64,000 nucleotides of DNA from Odontesthes bonariensis (GCF_027942865.1 NC_134527.1:75001-139000), one strand, 5' to 3'. Shown: positions 1 through 12,915, counted from the first letter of the stretch. The notes: generated from the letters alone by a model not told the origin. Numbers and translations: made by a program.

Positions 1-272
1 AGGCTACGCGGACCCAAATGCCGTCAGACATACTGTAATGCAACAATTGAATGAACATTGTAATATTCCCCTGTGCAGCGATCAACACCATTTGCAGTTT
101 CGTAATTCTACCACTAGGCAATGTGCGTAAGCATGGTCAAAGCTGTGCGTAGATTTAGGCACATTTCTAAGTTCAAGTACATGTTCATAAATCCCACACT
201 TTGCTCAGGAACGATCGCACGCACGCTTTACGCACAGATCTGTTCCTAAGAACGCTTGATAAATGAGGGCCC
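1..272 (+). mobile_element. Right end of a DNA transposon, possibly PIF/Harbinger-like
   Basis: From base 2 a reading frame stays open for about 42 codons (GYADPNAVRHTVMQQLNEHC and on) and stops at 128-130. It is followed by about 140 bases that end in GATAAATGAGGGCCC at 258-272. Termini reading GGGCCC plus a TTTATCA-type stretch are common in fish PIF/Harbinger elements, so I read this as the 3' end of a transposon gene plus its terminal repeat. The other end lies outside the window, so neither the inverted repeat nor the target duplication can be checked. The open frame could belong to either Harbinger protein, or to neither. Confidence 0.35.
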
Positions 273-699
273 TGGTCTGCAGAGGCGGGTTGGTCCCTCA
301 GAACTGGTTCTTCCGTGGCGATTTTAGGATCTGGTCTTTAGGGGGGCCCAGCCCCCAGTGCTCACAGAGGCACATTATTTCTCACTAATTGAGGCGAACT
401 AATACATTTATAAATTTTGGAGCCGTATTAGTTTTGCTTTGAGTCGTGGTTTCCCCTACAACATTTAATTTTGACCTCTTCATTTGAAAAGACTGTGGCT
501 TGAAAGGGATAACAGAGAGCCTGACACGGATATTGAAGATAACTCAACATTTATTTTGGGAGTAAAGAGTTAAAACAAAAACAAATGCTAGAAAATAAAT
601 AAAATGGTCACTAAAATAATGCATCCTTGAGCAAAAAAAAAGTGTTTTTGCATAATATAATAATTTAAAAATGTGCTGAGCCAGGGGGTGCCGAGCTAT

Positions 700-1039
700 C
701 GCACGGTGGGGCCTTGGCACCACTAAAGATACCCTAGCCTCGCCCCTGCTGTCCGACCTGTGGGGACCGGAAGGAGGCGGCCGGTCCTCGCAGCGCCGGT
801 AACACACACATTCACACACACAGAAACAAGATGGCGGAGCTCAGCGGCTGCAGCGTCCCCACAACAAAAAGGTCCAGCTGAAACTTTGAGCTGAAACTTT
901 GTTCAACTCCACTTTTCCCGCCCGGACCGGACCCGCCAGGCATCCCTGCGGCCTCCGACGGTTGGTGTCCCGACCGGCAGCGTTTCCCCGGGGATGTCTC
1001 CCTGAAAGGACCCCGGCTGAACGCACTTTAACCGGGACG
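700..1039 (+). promoter_or_regulatory. apc: Candidate apc promoter and non-coding first exon
   Basis: A GC-rich, TATA-less stretch carries an ETS-type ACCGGAAG at 766-773 and a YY1-type CAAGATGGCGG at 828-838, both typical of initiator-class vertebrate promoters. A good donor, GGGACG|GTAAGG, falls after 1039. Splicing from 1039 to the acceptor at 13628 would place a non-coding leader ahead of the apc start codon, as in other vertebrate APC genes. The frame read from 890 through the donor joins in frame to the 21-nt leader and the APC ATG, but it contains no ATG, so it is not a longer N-terminus by normal initiation. The transcription start is not visible; the exon start is a guess. Confidence 0.5.
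831..881 (+). other. Short upstream ORF in the apc leader
   Basis: The ATG of the YY1-type AAGATGGCGG motif opens a 16-codon frame (starting MAELSGCSVP) that ends at TGA 879-881. If transcription starts upstream of it, this uORF would precede the apc start and could lower its translation. If transcription starts inside the YY1 motif, it would not be included. Confidence 0.3.
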
Positions 1040-1851
1040 GTAAGGCGACTAGCTGCTAGCTTAGCTTCATCCGGACAGTTGTTTTGCTGTTAGCTTAGCT
1101 TCATCCGGACAGTTGTTTTGGTGGGAATCCGGTGTTTGGACGGGGCCTGAGGACTCACCGGTGACCGTTAAACAGCCACCAGAACCCGGGGATAGAGCCC
1201 GGTGTGTAATGTGCTGACAGACAATGAACAGGACTCAATTTGTTCTGGGAAGAAGCGGCTCAGTGTTAGCAGCTAAATGGGCTAAATGAGCTGTTGTTTA
1301 ACTGGTTCTGACTGTGGTACCGCAGCACCAACACTGCGGTGGTACCTGTAGTATATAAAGTGGATATACTTAATTCAGCGGAACCATCCCCCTGGCTACT
1401 GTGTTACCTATAGGTTATCTGCCAGCGCATTGATATGTAACATTGAGACTACAGTAAAGTCATGTTCATTCTACCTCCGAGTTGAATCCTTTATTTTCAT
1501 GAACTATGTTGGAGTAAAGACACAACAAATTGGAGACGAGTAAACCAGTACCGTACCATAAACCTGACCCGAGGCCTGTTACAGAGTTCTGTTTTCTGAG
1601 CCGTCAGAGATCTGCACAGCTATTCATCCAGATTGTTCTAATTTTAGTGAAAACAGGGTTCCTTCCTCCTCTCCGAGCTGCATTCCTGCTTCTTCTGATC
1701 AGAACCGAGCTGCTGATCCAGATAAACTCAGAGCATCTCTGAGGATAAAATGCTTCTGACAGAATAAACCAGCGGGACCCTGCTTCCTGTTTAAATGGTT
1801 CAAAGCTGTAGAAAACAGAGTTGGTGCTGGTTGATGTTGGACCGTTCACCT

Positions 1852-2370
1852 TTAAAGGGACAGTTCGCCTTTTTTGACATGAAACTATAACATCCCATAT
1901 CAGCAACATCATTTCTGAACATCTTCTTACCCCCTGCTGCGTCCTGTGAGCCGAGTTCCAGCCTTGTTTTGGTGTTGATGAAGGTAGTCCGGCTAGTTGG
2001 CTGGGGTTTAAAAAATAAAGCGTCTTGCTTCTCAGAACAATATGCGTTCAACAGTGTAATACATTTGCATCATAAAATGGTTCTCCAGGAAAAAGTCAGA
2101 CCTCACAATCGCTTGGCCCTATTTTCTCTCCCTTCGTATCACTGCCTGCTGTGCAGACCGAAGTGCAGACCGAGCAGTCCCCTGCTTTCCCAGCAGCAAA
2201 CACCGTAACAGGCGCGGCTGTCGGCAGGCTGCAGCCTGGAGTGTCAACACCAAAACGAGGCTGGAACTCTGCTCACAGGACGCAGCAGGGGGTAAGAAGA
2301 TGTTCAGAAATGATGTTGCTGATATGGGATGTTATAGTTTCATGTCAAAAAAGGCGAACTGTCCCTTTGA
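1852..2370. mobile_element. MITE with about 120-bp terminal inverted repeats
   Basis: Bases from about 1856 (AGGGACAGTTCGCC...) to about 1980 are nearly the reverse complement of about 2235-2366 (...GGCGAACTGTCCCT). The arms are long and the middle, about 250 bases, is non-coding. The left end abuts TTAA (1852-1855) and the right end TTGA (2367-2370). The element sits at the TTAA that every unit of the adjoining 40-bp array contains. This suggests a TTAA-targeting non-autonomous element, but the family is not certain. Confidence 0.7.
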
Positions 2371-5300
2371 CAACAATTGGTTCCTGTTGATGTTGGACCG
2401 TTCACCTTAACAACTATTGGTTCTGGTTGATGTTGGACCGTTCACCTTAACAACTATTGGTTCCTGTTGATGTTGGACCGTTCACCTTAACAACTATTGG
2501 TTCCTGTTGATGTTGGACTGTTCACCTTAACAACTATTGGTTCCTGTTGATGTTGGACCGTTCACCTTAACAACTATTGGTTCTGGTTGATGTCGGACCG
2601 TTCACCTTAACAACTATTGGTTCCTGTTGATGTTGGACCGTTCACCTTAACAACTATTGGTTCCTGTTGATGTTGGGCCGTTCACCTTAACAACTATTGG
2701 TTCCTGTTGATGTTGGACCGTTCACCTTAACAACTATTGGTTCCTGTTGATGTTGGACTGTTCACCTTAACAACTATTGGTTCTGGTTGATGTTGGACCG
2801 TTCACCTTAACAACTATTGGTTCCTGTTGATGTTGGACTGTTCACCTTAACAACTATTGGTTCTGGTTGATGTTGGACCGTTCACCTTAACAACTATTGG
2901 TTCTGGTTGATGTTGGACCGTTCACCTTAACAACTATTGGTTCCTGTTGATGTTGGACCGTTCACCTTAACAACTATTGGTTCCTGTTGATGTTGGACCG
3001 TTCACCTTAACAACTATTGGTTCCTGTTGATGTTGGGCCGTTCACCTTAACAACTATTGGTTCCTGTTGATGTTGGACTGTTCACCTTAACAACTATTGG
3101 TTCCTGTTGATGTTGGACCGTTCACCTTAACAACTATTGGTTCCTGTTGATGTTGGACCGTTCACCTTAACAACTATTGGTTCCTGTTGATGTTGGACCG
3201 TTCACCTTAACAACTATTGGTTCCTGTTGATGTTGGACCGTTCACCTTAACAACTATTGGTTCCTGTTGATGTTGGACCGTTCACCTTAACAACTATTGG
3301 TTCCTGTTGATGTTGGGCCGTTCACCTTAACAACTATTGGTTCCTGTTGATGTTGGACTGTTCACCTTAACAACTATTGGTTCTGGTTGATGTTGGACCG
3401 TTCACCTTAACAACTATTGGTTCTGGTTGATGTTGGACCGTTCACCTTAACAACTATTGGTTCCTGCTGATGTTGGACCGTTCACCTTAACAACTATTGG
3501 TTCCTGTTGATGTTGGGCCGTTCACCTTAACAACTATTGGTTCCTGTTGATGTTGGGCCGTTCACCTTAACAACTATTGGTTCTGGTTGATGTTGGACCG
3601 TTCACCTTAACAACTATTGGTTCCTGTTGATGTTGGACCGTTCACCTTAACAACTATTGGTTCTGGTTGATGTTGGGCCGTTCACCTTAACAACTATTGG
3701 TTCCTGTTGATGTTGGGCCGTTCACCTTAACAACTATTGGTTCTGGTTGATGTTGGACCGTTCACCTTAACAACTATTGGTTCTGGTTGATGTTGGACTG
3801 TTCACCTTAACAACTATTGGTTCTGGTTGATGTTGGACCGTTCACCTTAACAACTATTGGTTCCTGTTGATGTTGGACCGTTCACCTTAACAACTATTGG
3901 TTCCTGTTGATGTTGGGCCGTTCACCTTAACAACTAACTATTGGTTCCTGTTGATGTTGGACCGTTCACCTTAACAACTATTGGTTCCTGTTGATGTTGG
4001 ACCGTTCACCTTAACAACTATTGGTTCTGGTTGATGTTGGACCGTTCACCTTAACAACTATTGGTTCTGGTTGATGTTGGACCGTTCACCTTAACAACTA
4101 TTGGTTCTGGTTGATGTTGGACCGTTCACCTTAACAACTATTGGTTCTGGTTGATGTTGGACCGTTCACCTTAACAACTATTGGTTCCTGTTGATGTTGG
4201 ACCGTTCACCTTAACAACTATTGGTTCCTGTTGATGTTGGACTGTTCACCTTAACAACTATTGGTTCTGGTTGATGTCGGACCGTTCACCTTAACAACTA
4301 TTGGTTCTGGTTGATGTTGGACCGTTCACCTTAACAACTATTGGTTCTGGTTGATGTTGGACCGTTCACCTTAACAACTATTGGTTCCTGTTGATGTTGG
4401 ACCGTTCACCTTAACAACTATTGGTTCCTGTTGATGTTGGGCCGTTCACCTTAACAACTGTTGGTTCCTGTTGATGTTGGACCGTTCACCTTAACAACTA
4501 TTGGTTCTGGTTGATGTTGGACCGTTCACCTTAACAACTATTGGTTCCTGTTGATGTTGGGCCGTTCACCTTAACAACTATTGGTTCTGGTTGATGTTGG
4601 TTCCTGTTGATGTTGGACCGTTCACCTTAACAACTATTGGTTCTGGTTGATGTTGGACCGTTCACCTTAACAATTATTGGTTCCTGTTGATGTTGGACCG
4701 TTCACCTTAACAACTATTGGTTCCTGTTGATGTTGGGCCGTTCACCTTAACAACTGTTGGTTCTGGTTGATGTTGGACCGTTCACCTTAACAACTATTGG
4801 TTCCTGTTGATGTTGGACCGTTCACCTTAACAACTGTTGGTTCTGGTTGATGTTGGACTGTTCACCTTAACAACTATTGGTTCTGGTTGATGTTGGACCG
4901 TTCACCTTAACAACTATTGGTTCCTGTTGATGTTGGGCCGTTCACCTTAACAACTATTGGTTCCTGTTGATGTTGGACCGTTCACCTTAACAACTATTGG
5001 TTCCTGTTGATGTTGGACCGTTCACCTTAACAACTATTGGTTCCTGTTGATGTTGGATCGTTCACCTTAACAACTATTGGTTCTGGTTGATGTTGGGCCG
5101 TTCACCTTAACAACTATTGGTTCCTGTTGATGTTGGACCGTTCACCTTAACAACTATTGGTTCTGGTTGATGTTGGGCCGTTCACCTTAACAACTATTGG
5201 TTCTGGTTGATGTCGGACCGTTCACCTTAACAACTATTGGTTCTGGTTGATGTTGGGCCGTTCACCTTAACAACTATTGGTTCTGGTTGATGTCGGACCG

Positions 5301-8300
5301 TTCACCTTAACAACTATTGGTTCTGGTTGATGTTGGACCGTTCACCTTAACAACTATTGGTTCTGGTTGATGTTGGACCGTTCACCTTAACAACTATTGG
5401 TTCTGGTTGATGTTGGGCCGTTCACCTTAACAACTATTGGTTCCTGTTGATGTTGGGCCGTTCACCTTAACAACTAACTATTGGTTCCTGTTGATGTTGG
5501 ACCGTTCACCTTAACAACTATTGGTTCCTGTTGATGTTGGGCCGTTCACCTTAACAACTATTGGTTCCTGTTGATGTTGGACCGTTCACCTTAACAACTA
5601 TTGGTTCCTGTTGATGTTGGACCGTTCACCTTAACAACTATTGGTTCTGGTTGATGTTGGGCCGTTCACCTTAACAACTAACTATTGGTTCCTGTTGATG
5701 TTGGACCGTTCACCTTAACAACTATTGGTTCCTGTTGATGTTGGACCGTTCACCTTAACAACTATTGGTTCCTGTTGATGTTGGACCGTTCACCTTAACA
5801 ACTATTGGTTCCTGTTGATGTTGGATCGTTCACCTTAACAACTATTGGTTCCTGTTGATGTTGGACCGTTCACCTTAACAACTATTGGTTCTGGTTGATG
5901 TTGGGCCGTTCACCTTAACAACTATTGGTTCTGGTTGATGTTGGACCGTTCACCTTAACAACTATTGGTTCTGGTTGATGTTGGGCCGTTCACCTTAACA
6001 ACTATTGGTTCTGGTTGATGTTGGACCGTTCACCTTAACAACTATTGGTTCTGGTTGATGTTGGACCGTTCACCTTAACAACTATTGGTTCTGGTTGATG
6101 TTGGGCCGTTCACCTTAACAACTATTGGTTCTGGTTGATGTTGGACCGTTCACCTTAACAACTATTGGTTCTGGTTGATGTTGGGCCGTTCACCTTAACA
6201 ACTATTGGTTCCTGTTGATGTTGGACTGTTCACCTTAACAACTATTGGTTCCTGTTGATGTTGGACTGTTCACCTTAACAACTATTGGTTCCTGTTGATG
6301 TTGGAACGTTCACCTTAACAACTATTGGTTCCTGTTGATGTTGGACCGTTCACCTTAACAACTATTGGTTCCTGTTGATGTTGGACCGTTCACCTTAACA
6401 ACTATTGGTTCTGGTTGATGTTGGAACGTTCACCTTAACAACTATTGGTTCTGGTTGATGTTGGACCGTTCACCTTAACAACTATTGGTTCCTGTTGATG
6501 TTGGACCGTTCACCTTAACAACTATTGGTTCTGGTTGATGTTGGACCGTTCACCTTAACAACTATTGGTTCCTGTTGATGTTGGACCGTTCACCTTAACA
6601 ACTATTGGTTCCTGTTGATGTTGGACCGTTCACCTTAACAACTATTGGTTCCTGTTGATGTTGGACCGTTCACCTTAACAACTATTGGTTCCTGTTGATG
6701 TTGGACCGTTCACCTTAACAACTATTGGTTCTGGTTGATGTTGGACCGTTCACCTTAACAACTATTGGTTCCTGTTGATGTTGGACCGTTCACCTTAACA
6801 ACTATTGGTTCCTGTTGATGTTGGGCCGTTCACCTTAACAACTATTGGTTCTGGTTGATGTTGGACTGTTCACCTTAACAACTATTGGTTCCTGTTGATG
6901 TTGGGCCGTTCACCTTAACAACTATTGGTTCCTGTTGATGTTGGGCCGTTCACCTTAACAACTATTGGTTCCTGTTGATGTTGGACCGTTCACCTTAACA
7001 ACTATTGGTTCTGGTTGATGTTGGGCCGTTCACCTTAACAACTATTGGTTCCTGTTGATGTTGGAACGTTCACCTTAACAACTATTGGTTCCTGTTGATG
7101 TTGGACCGTTCACCTTAACAACTATTGGTTCCTGTTGATGTTGGACCGTTCACCTTAACAACTATTGGTTCTGGTTGATGTTGGACCGTTCACCTTAACA
7201 ACTATTGGTTCTGGTTGATGTTGGACCGTTCACCTTAACAACTATTGGTTCCTGTTGATGTTGGGCCGTTCACCTTAACAACTATTGGTTCCTGTTGATG
7301 TTGGAACGTTCACCTTAACAACTATTGGTTCCTGTTGATGTTGGAACGTTCACCTTAACAACTATTGGTTCCTGTTGATGTTGGACCGTTCACCTTAACA
7401 ACTATTGGTTCCTGTTGATGTTGGGCCGTTCACCTTAACAACTATTGGTTCCTGTTGATGTTGGACCGTTCACCTTAACAACTATTGGTTCCTGTTGATG
7501 TTGGACCGTTCACCTTAACAACTATTGGTTCTGGTTGATGTTGGACCGTTCACCTTAACAACTATTGGTTCCTGTTGATGTTGGACCGTTCACCTTAACA
7601 ACTATTGGTTCCTGTTGATGTTGGGCCGTTCACCTTAACAACTATTGGTTCTGGTTGATGTTGGACTGTTCACCTTAACAACTATTGGTTCCTGTTGATG
7701 TTGGGCCGTTCACCTTAACAACTATTGGTTCCTGTTGATGTTGGGCCGTTCACCTTAACAACTATTGGTTCCTGTTGATGTTGGACCGTTCACCTTAACA
7801 ACTATTGGTTCTGGTTGATGTTGGGCCGTTCACCTTAACAACTATTGGTTCCTGTTGATGTTGGAACGTTCACCTTAACAACTATTGGTTCCTGTTGATG
7901 TTGGACCGTTCACCTTAACAACTATTGGTTCCTGTTGATGTTGGACCGTTCACCTTAACAACTATTGGTTCTGGTTGATGTTGGACCGTTCACCTTAACA
8001 ACTATTGGTTCTGGTTGATGTTGGACCGTTCACCTTAACAACTATTGGTTCCTGTTGATGTTGGGCCGTTCACCTTAACAACTATTGGTTCCTGTTGATG
8101 TTGGAACGTTCACCTTAACAACTATTGGTTCCTGTTGATGTTGGAACGTTCACCTTAACAACTATTGGTTCCTGTTGATGTTGGACCGTTCACCTTAACA
8201 ACTATTGGTTCCTGTTGATGTTGGGCCGTTCACCTTAACAACTATTGGTTCCTGTTGATGTTGGACCGTTCACCTTAACAACTATTGGTTCCTGTTGATG

Positions 8301-8506
8301 TTGGACCGTTCACCTTAACAACTATTGGTTCCTGTTGATGTTGGACCGTTCACCTTAACAACTATTGGTTCCTGTTGATGTTGGAACGTTCACCTTAACA
8401 ACTATTGGTTCCTGTTGATGTTGGAACGTTCACCTTAACAACTATTGGTTCCTGTTGATGTTGGACCGTTCACCTTAACAACTAACTATTGGTTCTGGTT
8501 GATGTT
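2371..8506. repeat. 40-bp minisatellite, about 153 copies
   Basis: The unit contains CACCTTAACAACTATTGGTT and then (C/G)-variant CTGTTGATGTTGG plus a three-state variant (ACC, GCC, ACT, AAC) before GTTCACC. A few units have an extra AACT. A diverged founder unit, split by the MITE, lies at 1819-1851. Each unit holds an ATTGG (inverted CCAAT) pentamer. Variant order repeats exactly at an 800-bp offset, from about 6630-7525 to about 7430-8325. Confidence 0.97.
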
Positions 8507-9713
8507 CATTAGTTTCTTTTATGAAAATGAAAATAATAATAATGTTTTATCTGGGAGCTGAAGTTAGTTTCATTAGTTTTTATTATCAACATGAAGAAAA
8601 TAATAATAATAATATTAATGTTTTATCTGTGAGCTGAGGTTTGGTTCATTTGTTTTATTATTATTGTTGTTAGTTTTTGAACATGTTTTAGTTTCTCTCA
8701 GAAAATAAAAAGGCTGATTTTCCTGCTCAGCCTTTTAAAGACCGGATAAATCGGCCTTTATTTAAAGCTCTGAGCTGCAGCCTGGTGCTGCTCAGTAACC
8801 CAGGCAGCCTCCCTGCAGTGCCTGCTGCAAAGCATGTTGGGAGCAGGGGGGTTGCCTCTCCCTCCCCCCCTCCCTGTGTGTGTGTGCTGGCTCCTGATTG
8901 GCTGCCGGCCGGCCCAGCTGACTGTCCTCAGTCAGACACAGAGGAGCTGATGGAGGCAACAGCGATGGGGTGAGCTGCCATTTTCTCTTTCTTTATCCAC
9001 CATCCCTCCACCCTTTATGCATCCATCTGTTGTCTCTGTCCATCTTATTGTGGGGGGGGTTACTCAGTGGAGAGGGTGGGGGGGGGCGAGGTCTTCTTTT
9101 ATTGTCTGTTCCCGGCTGGTTTTCTTCTTCGTTGAATTAAATTCATTCAGGATTTCTGTTGCAGATGGAGGGATGAGGAGGAGGAGGGGGGTTAGGAAGG
9201 GAGGGATGGAGGTTAGGGAGCAGGGGGGGCTCGCTGATGGAGGGAGGAGGGGGGCTTGCTGATGGAGGGAGAGAAAATGGCGGCTGCTGCTGCTGAAGGT
9301 GGAGGCTGTTTTTCTGTCCTGTGACTTCAGCTGTTATTGATCAGCTGTGAGCCACAATCAGCATCATCATCATCCATCAGAGGTGAGGGGACGGCTGGCT
9401 GACCCCCGGTTGGGGGGGGCAGCGTGGTAATGCTGCTGTATGTGGAGGTGTGTGTGTGTGTGTGTGTGTATTTATTTATTTGTTTATTTATTTATTTATA
9501 AATCACCTTTTTAACAACCGTCAATAAATGAAAATACAAATTTTAAAGCTGAAGATCCACCAATCACAGCCCACCTCCTGAAAGAAGTCAGCTGTGATTG
9601 GTCACAGCCTAAACATGGAGGCAGGAGGTGGCTGAGTTTGACAAACAGCGAGTCACAAGAGAACCGTTTCTAACTCTGATAAAGCTGCCTGAGGCGGGAA
9701 ACGTTCCAGAGAT
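8507..9713. other. Non-repetitive stretch of apc intron 1 with promoter-like motifs
   Basis: AT-rich sequence (8507-8700) gives way to a GC-richer patch with GCAAAGCATGTTGGGAG at 8827-8843, whose reverse complement resembles the ZNF143 site. An inverted CCAAT (ATTGG) lies near 8898, followed by a good donor GGG|GTGAGC after 8969. An alternative first exon ending at 8969 is possible. Its ATG at 8950 would enter the next exon out of frame with APC, so it would be non-coding. Farther on are G-runs, a GT run, a TTTA run near 9470-9500, and inverted CCAATCACAG/CTGTGATTGG (about 9561-9600). No coding exon was seen. Confidence 0.3.
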
Positions 9714-12700
9714 GAGTGGGCCTGTCAGTGGGCCTGTTAGTGGGCCTGTCAGTGGGCCTGTCAGTGGGCCTGTCAGTGGTCCTGTCAGTGGTCCTGTCAG
9801 TGGGCCTGTCAGTGGTCCTGTCAGTGGGCCTGTCAGCGGGCCTGTCAGCGGGCCTGTCAGTGGGCCTGTCAGTGGGCCTGTCAGTGGGCCTGTCAGTGGG
9901 CCTGTTAGTGGGCCTGTCAGTGGGCCTGTCAGTGGGCCTGTCAGTGGTCCTGTCAGTGGGCCTGTCAGTGGGCCTGTCAGTGGTCCTGTCAGTGGGCCTG
10001 TCAATGGGCCTGTCAGTGGGCCTGTCAATGGGCCTGTCAGTGGGCCTGTCAGTGGTCCTGTCAGTGGGCCTGTCAATGGGCCTGTCAGTGGGCCTGTCAG
10101 TGGGCCTGTTAGTGGGCCTGTCAGTGGGCCTGTCAGTGGGCCTGTCAGTGGTCCTGTCAGTGGGCCTGTCAGCGGGCCTGTCAGTGGGCCTGTCAGTGGG
10201 CCTGTCAATGGGCCTGTCAGTGGGCCTGTCAGTGGTCCTGTCAGTGGGCCTGTCAGCGGGCCTGTCAGTGGGCCTGTCAGTGGGCCTGTCAATGGGCCTG
10301 TCAGTGGGCCTGTCAGTGGGCCTGTCAGTGGGCCTGTTAGTGGGCCTGTCAGTGGGCCTGTCAGTGGGCCTGTCAGTGGTCCTGTCAGTGGGCCTGTCAG
10401 TGGTCCTGTCAGTGGTCCTGTCAGTGGGCCTGTCAGCGGGCCTGTCAGTGGGCCTGTCAGTGGGCCTGTCAATGGGCCTGTTAGTGGGCCTGTCAGTGGG
10501 CCTATCAGTGGGCCTGTTAATGGGCCTGTTAATGGGCCTGTCAGTGGGCCTGTCAGTGGGCCTGTCAGTGGGCCTGTCAGTGGGCCTGTTAATGGGCCTG
10601 TCAGCGGGCCTGTCAGTGGGCCTGTCAGTGGTCCTGTCAGTGGTCCTGTCAGTGGGCCTGTCAGTGGTCCTGTCAGTGGGCCTGTTAATGGTCCTGTCAG
10701 CGGGCCTGTTAGAGGGCCTGTCAGTGGGCCTGTCAGTGGGCCTGTCAGCGGGCCTGTTAGAGGGCCTGTCAGTGGGCCTGTCAGTGGGCCTGTCAGCGGG
10801 CCTGTCAGCGGGCCTGTCAGTGGGCCTGTTAATGGTCCTGTCAGTGGGCCTGTCAGCGGGCCTGTCAGTGGGCCTGTCAGCGGGCCTGTCAGCGGGCCTG
10901 TCAGTGGGCCTGTTAATGGTCCTGTCAGTGGGCCTGTCAGTGGGCCTGTCAGTGGGCCTGTCAGCGGGCCTGTCAGCGGGCCTGTCAGTGGGCCTGTCAG
11001 CGGGCCTGTCAGCGGGCCTGTCAGTGGGCCTGTTAATGGTCCTGTCAGTGGTCCTGTCAGTGGGCCTGTTAGTGGGCCTGTCAGCGGGCCTGTTAATGGT
11101 CCTGTCAGCGGGCCTGTCAGTGGGCCTGTTAATGGTCCTGTCAGCGGGCCTGTCAGTGGGCCTGTTAATGGGCCTGTCAGCGGGCCTGTCAGCGGGCCTG
11201 TTAATGGTCCTGTCAGCGGGCCTGTCAGTGGGCCTGTTAATGGTCCTGTCAGCGGGCCTGTCAGTGGGCCTGTTAATGGTCCTGTCAGTGGGCCTGTCAG
11301 CGGGCCTGTCAGCGGGCCTGTTAATGGTCCTGTTAATGGTCCTGTCAGTGGGCCTGTCAGCGGGCCTGTCAGCGGGCCTGTCAGTGGGCCTGTCAGTGGG
11401 CCTGTTAATGGTCCTGTCAGCGGGCCTGTCAGTGGGCCTGTTAATGGTCCTGTCAGTGGGCCTGTCAGCGGGCCTGTCAGCGGGCCTGTTAATGGTCCTG
11501 TTAATGGTCCTGTCAGTGGGCCTGTCAGCGGGCCTGTCAGTGGGCCTGTCAGCGGGCCTGTCAGTGGGCCTGTCAGCGGGCCTGTTAATGGGCCTGTCAG
11601 TGGGCCTGTCAGTGGTCCTGTCAGTGGTCCTGTCAGTGGTCCTGTCAGTGGGCCTGTCAGCGGGCCTGTCAGTGGGCCTGTCAGTGGGCCCTTCAGTGGT
11701 CCTGTCAGTGGGCCTGTCAGTGGTCCTGTCAGTGGGCCTGTTAATGGTCCTGTTAATGGGCCTGTTAATGGTCCTGTCAGTGGTCCTGTCAGTGGTCCTG
11801 TCAGTGGGCCTGTCAGTGGGCCTGTTAATGGTCCTGTCAGTAGTCCTGTCAGTGGGCCTGTCAATGGTCCTGTCAATGGTCCTGTCAATGGTCCTGTCAG
11901 TGGGCCTGTCAGTGGGCCTGTCAGTGGTCCTGTCAGCGGGCCTGTCAGTGCCTGTTAATGGGCCTGTCAGTGGGCCTGTCAGTGGTCCTGTCAATGGGCC
12001 TGTCAGTGGGCCTGTCAGTGGGCCTGTCAGTGGGCCTGTCAGTGGGCCTGTCAGTGGGCCTGTCAGTGGGCCTGTCAGTGGTCCTGTCAGCGGGCCTGTC
12101 AATGGGCCTGAAAATGGGCCTGTCAGTGGGCCTGTTAATGGGCCTGTCAGTGGGCCTGTCAGTGGGCCTGTCAGTGGGCCTGTTAATGGGCCTGTCAATG
12201 GGCCTGTCAGCGGGCCTGTTAATGGGCCTGTCAGCGGGCCTGTCAGTGGGCCTGTCAGTGGGCCTGTCAGTGGGCCTGTCAGTGGGCCTGTTAATGGGCC
12301 TGTCAGCGGGCCTTTCAGCGGGCCTGTCAGTGGGCCTGTTAATGGGCCTGTCAGTGGGCCTGTTAATGGGCCTGTCAGTGGGCCTGTTAATGGGCCTGTC
12401 AGTGGGCCTTTCAGCGGGCCTGTCAGTGGGCCTGTTAATGGGCCTGTCAGTGGGCCTGTTAATGGGCCTGTCAGTGGGCCTGTCAGTGGGCCTGTCAGTG
12501 GGCCTGTCAGTGGGCCTGTCAGTGGGCCTGTTAATGGGCCTGTCAATGGGCCTGTCAGCGGGCCTGTTAATGGGCCTGTCAGCGGGCCTGTCAGTGGGCC
12601 TGTCAGTGGGCCTGTTAATGGGCCTGTCAGCGGGCCTGTCAGTGGGCCTGTCAGTGGGCCTGTCAGTGGGCCTGTTAATGGGCCTGTCAGCGGGCCTTTC

Positions 12701-12716
12701 AGCGGGCCTGTCAGTG
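9714..12716. repeat. 12-bp minisatellite, about 250 copies
   Basis: The unit is GGGCCTGTCAGT, with TTAA(T), CAAT, CAGC and GGT variants. Since 12 is a multiple of three and the unit has no stop in several frames, both strands show open frames of up to about 1000 codons encoding GPVS-, GLSV-, TGPL- and DRPT-type repeats. I treat these as by-products of the repeat. One phase break occurs near 11950. Confidence 0.97.
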
Positions 12717-12763
12717 TAGTATAACATAGTATAACGGCAGCGTATAGCCTATAGTATGCGTAA

Positions 12764-12788
<25 letters not shown>
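12764..12788. repeat. TA dinucleotide run
   Basis: A short run of alternating TA lies in apc intron 1 between two minisatellites. Confidence 0.9.
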
Positions 12789-12794
<6 letters not shown>

Positions 12795-12915
12795 ATAGGC
12801 TATGTATATAATATGCCTGCGCGCGATTGGTCATTAGTCTTTTGGTCATGGAAATTCAGTAAAAGGTTTTGGAAAAGTCATGGAAAAAAGTTGGTGAAAA
12901 AGTGTATGAACCCTG

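Noticed and set aside
2371..8506. CRISPR-like regular repeat
   Set aside because: Direct repeats without unique spacers in a eukaryotic intron: a minisatellite, not a CRISPR array.
9609..12849. Overlapping open frames of 750-1060 codons on both strands (GPVS, TGPL, DRPT, GLSV repeats)
   Set aside because: They come from a 12-bp tandem repeat whose length is a multiple of three; there is no domain, no conserved edge and no splice logic, and it lies in apc intron 1.
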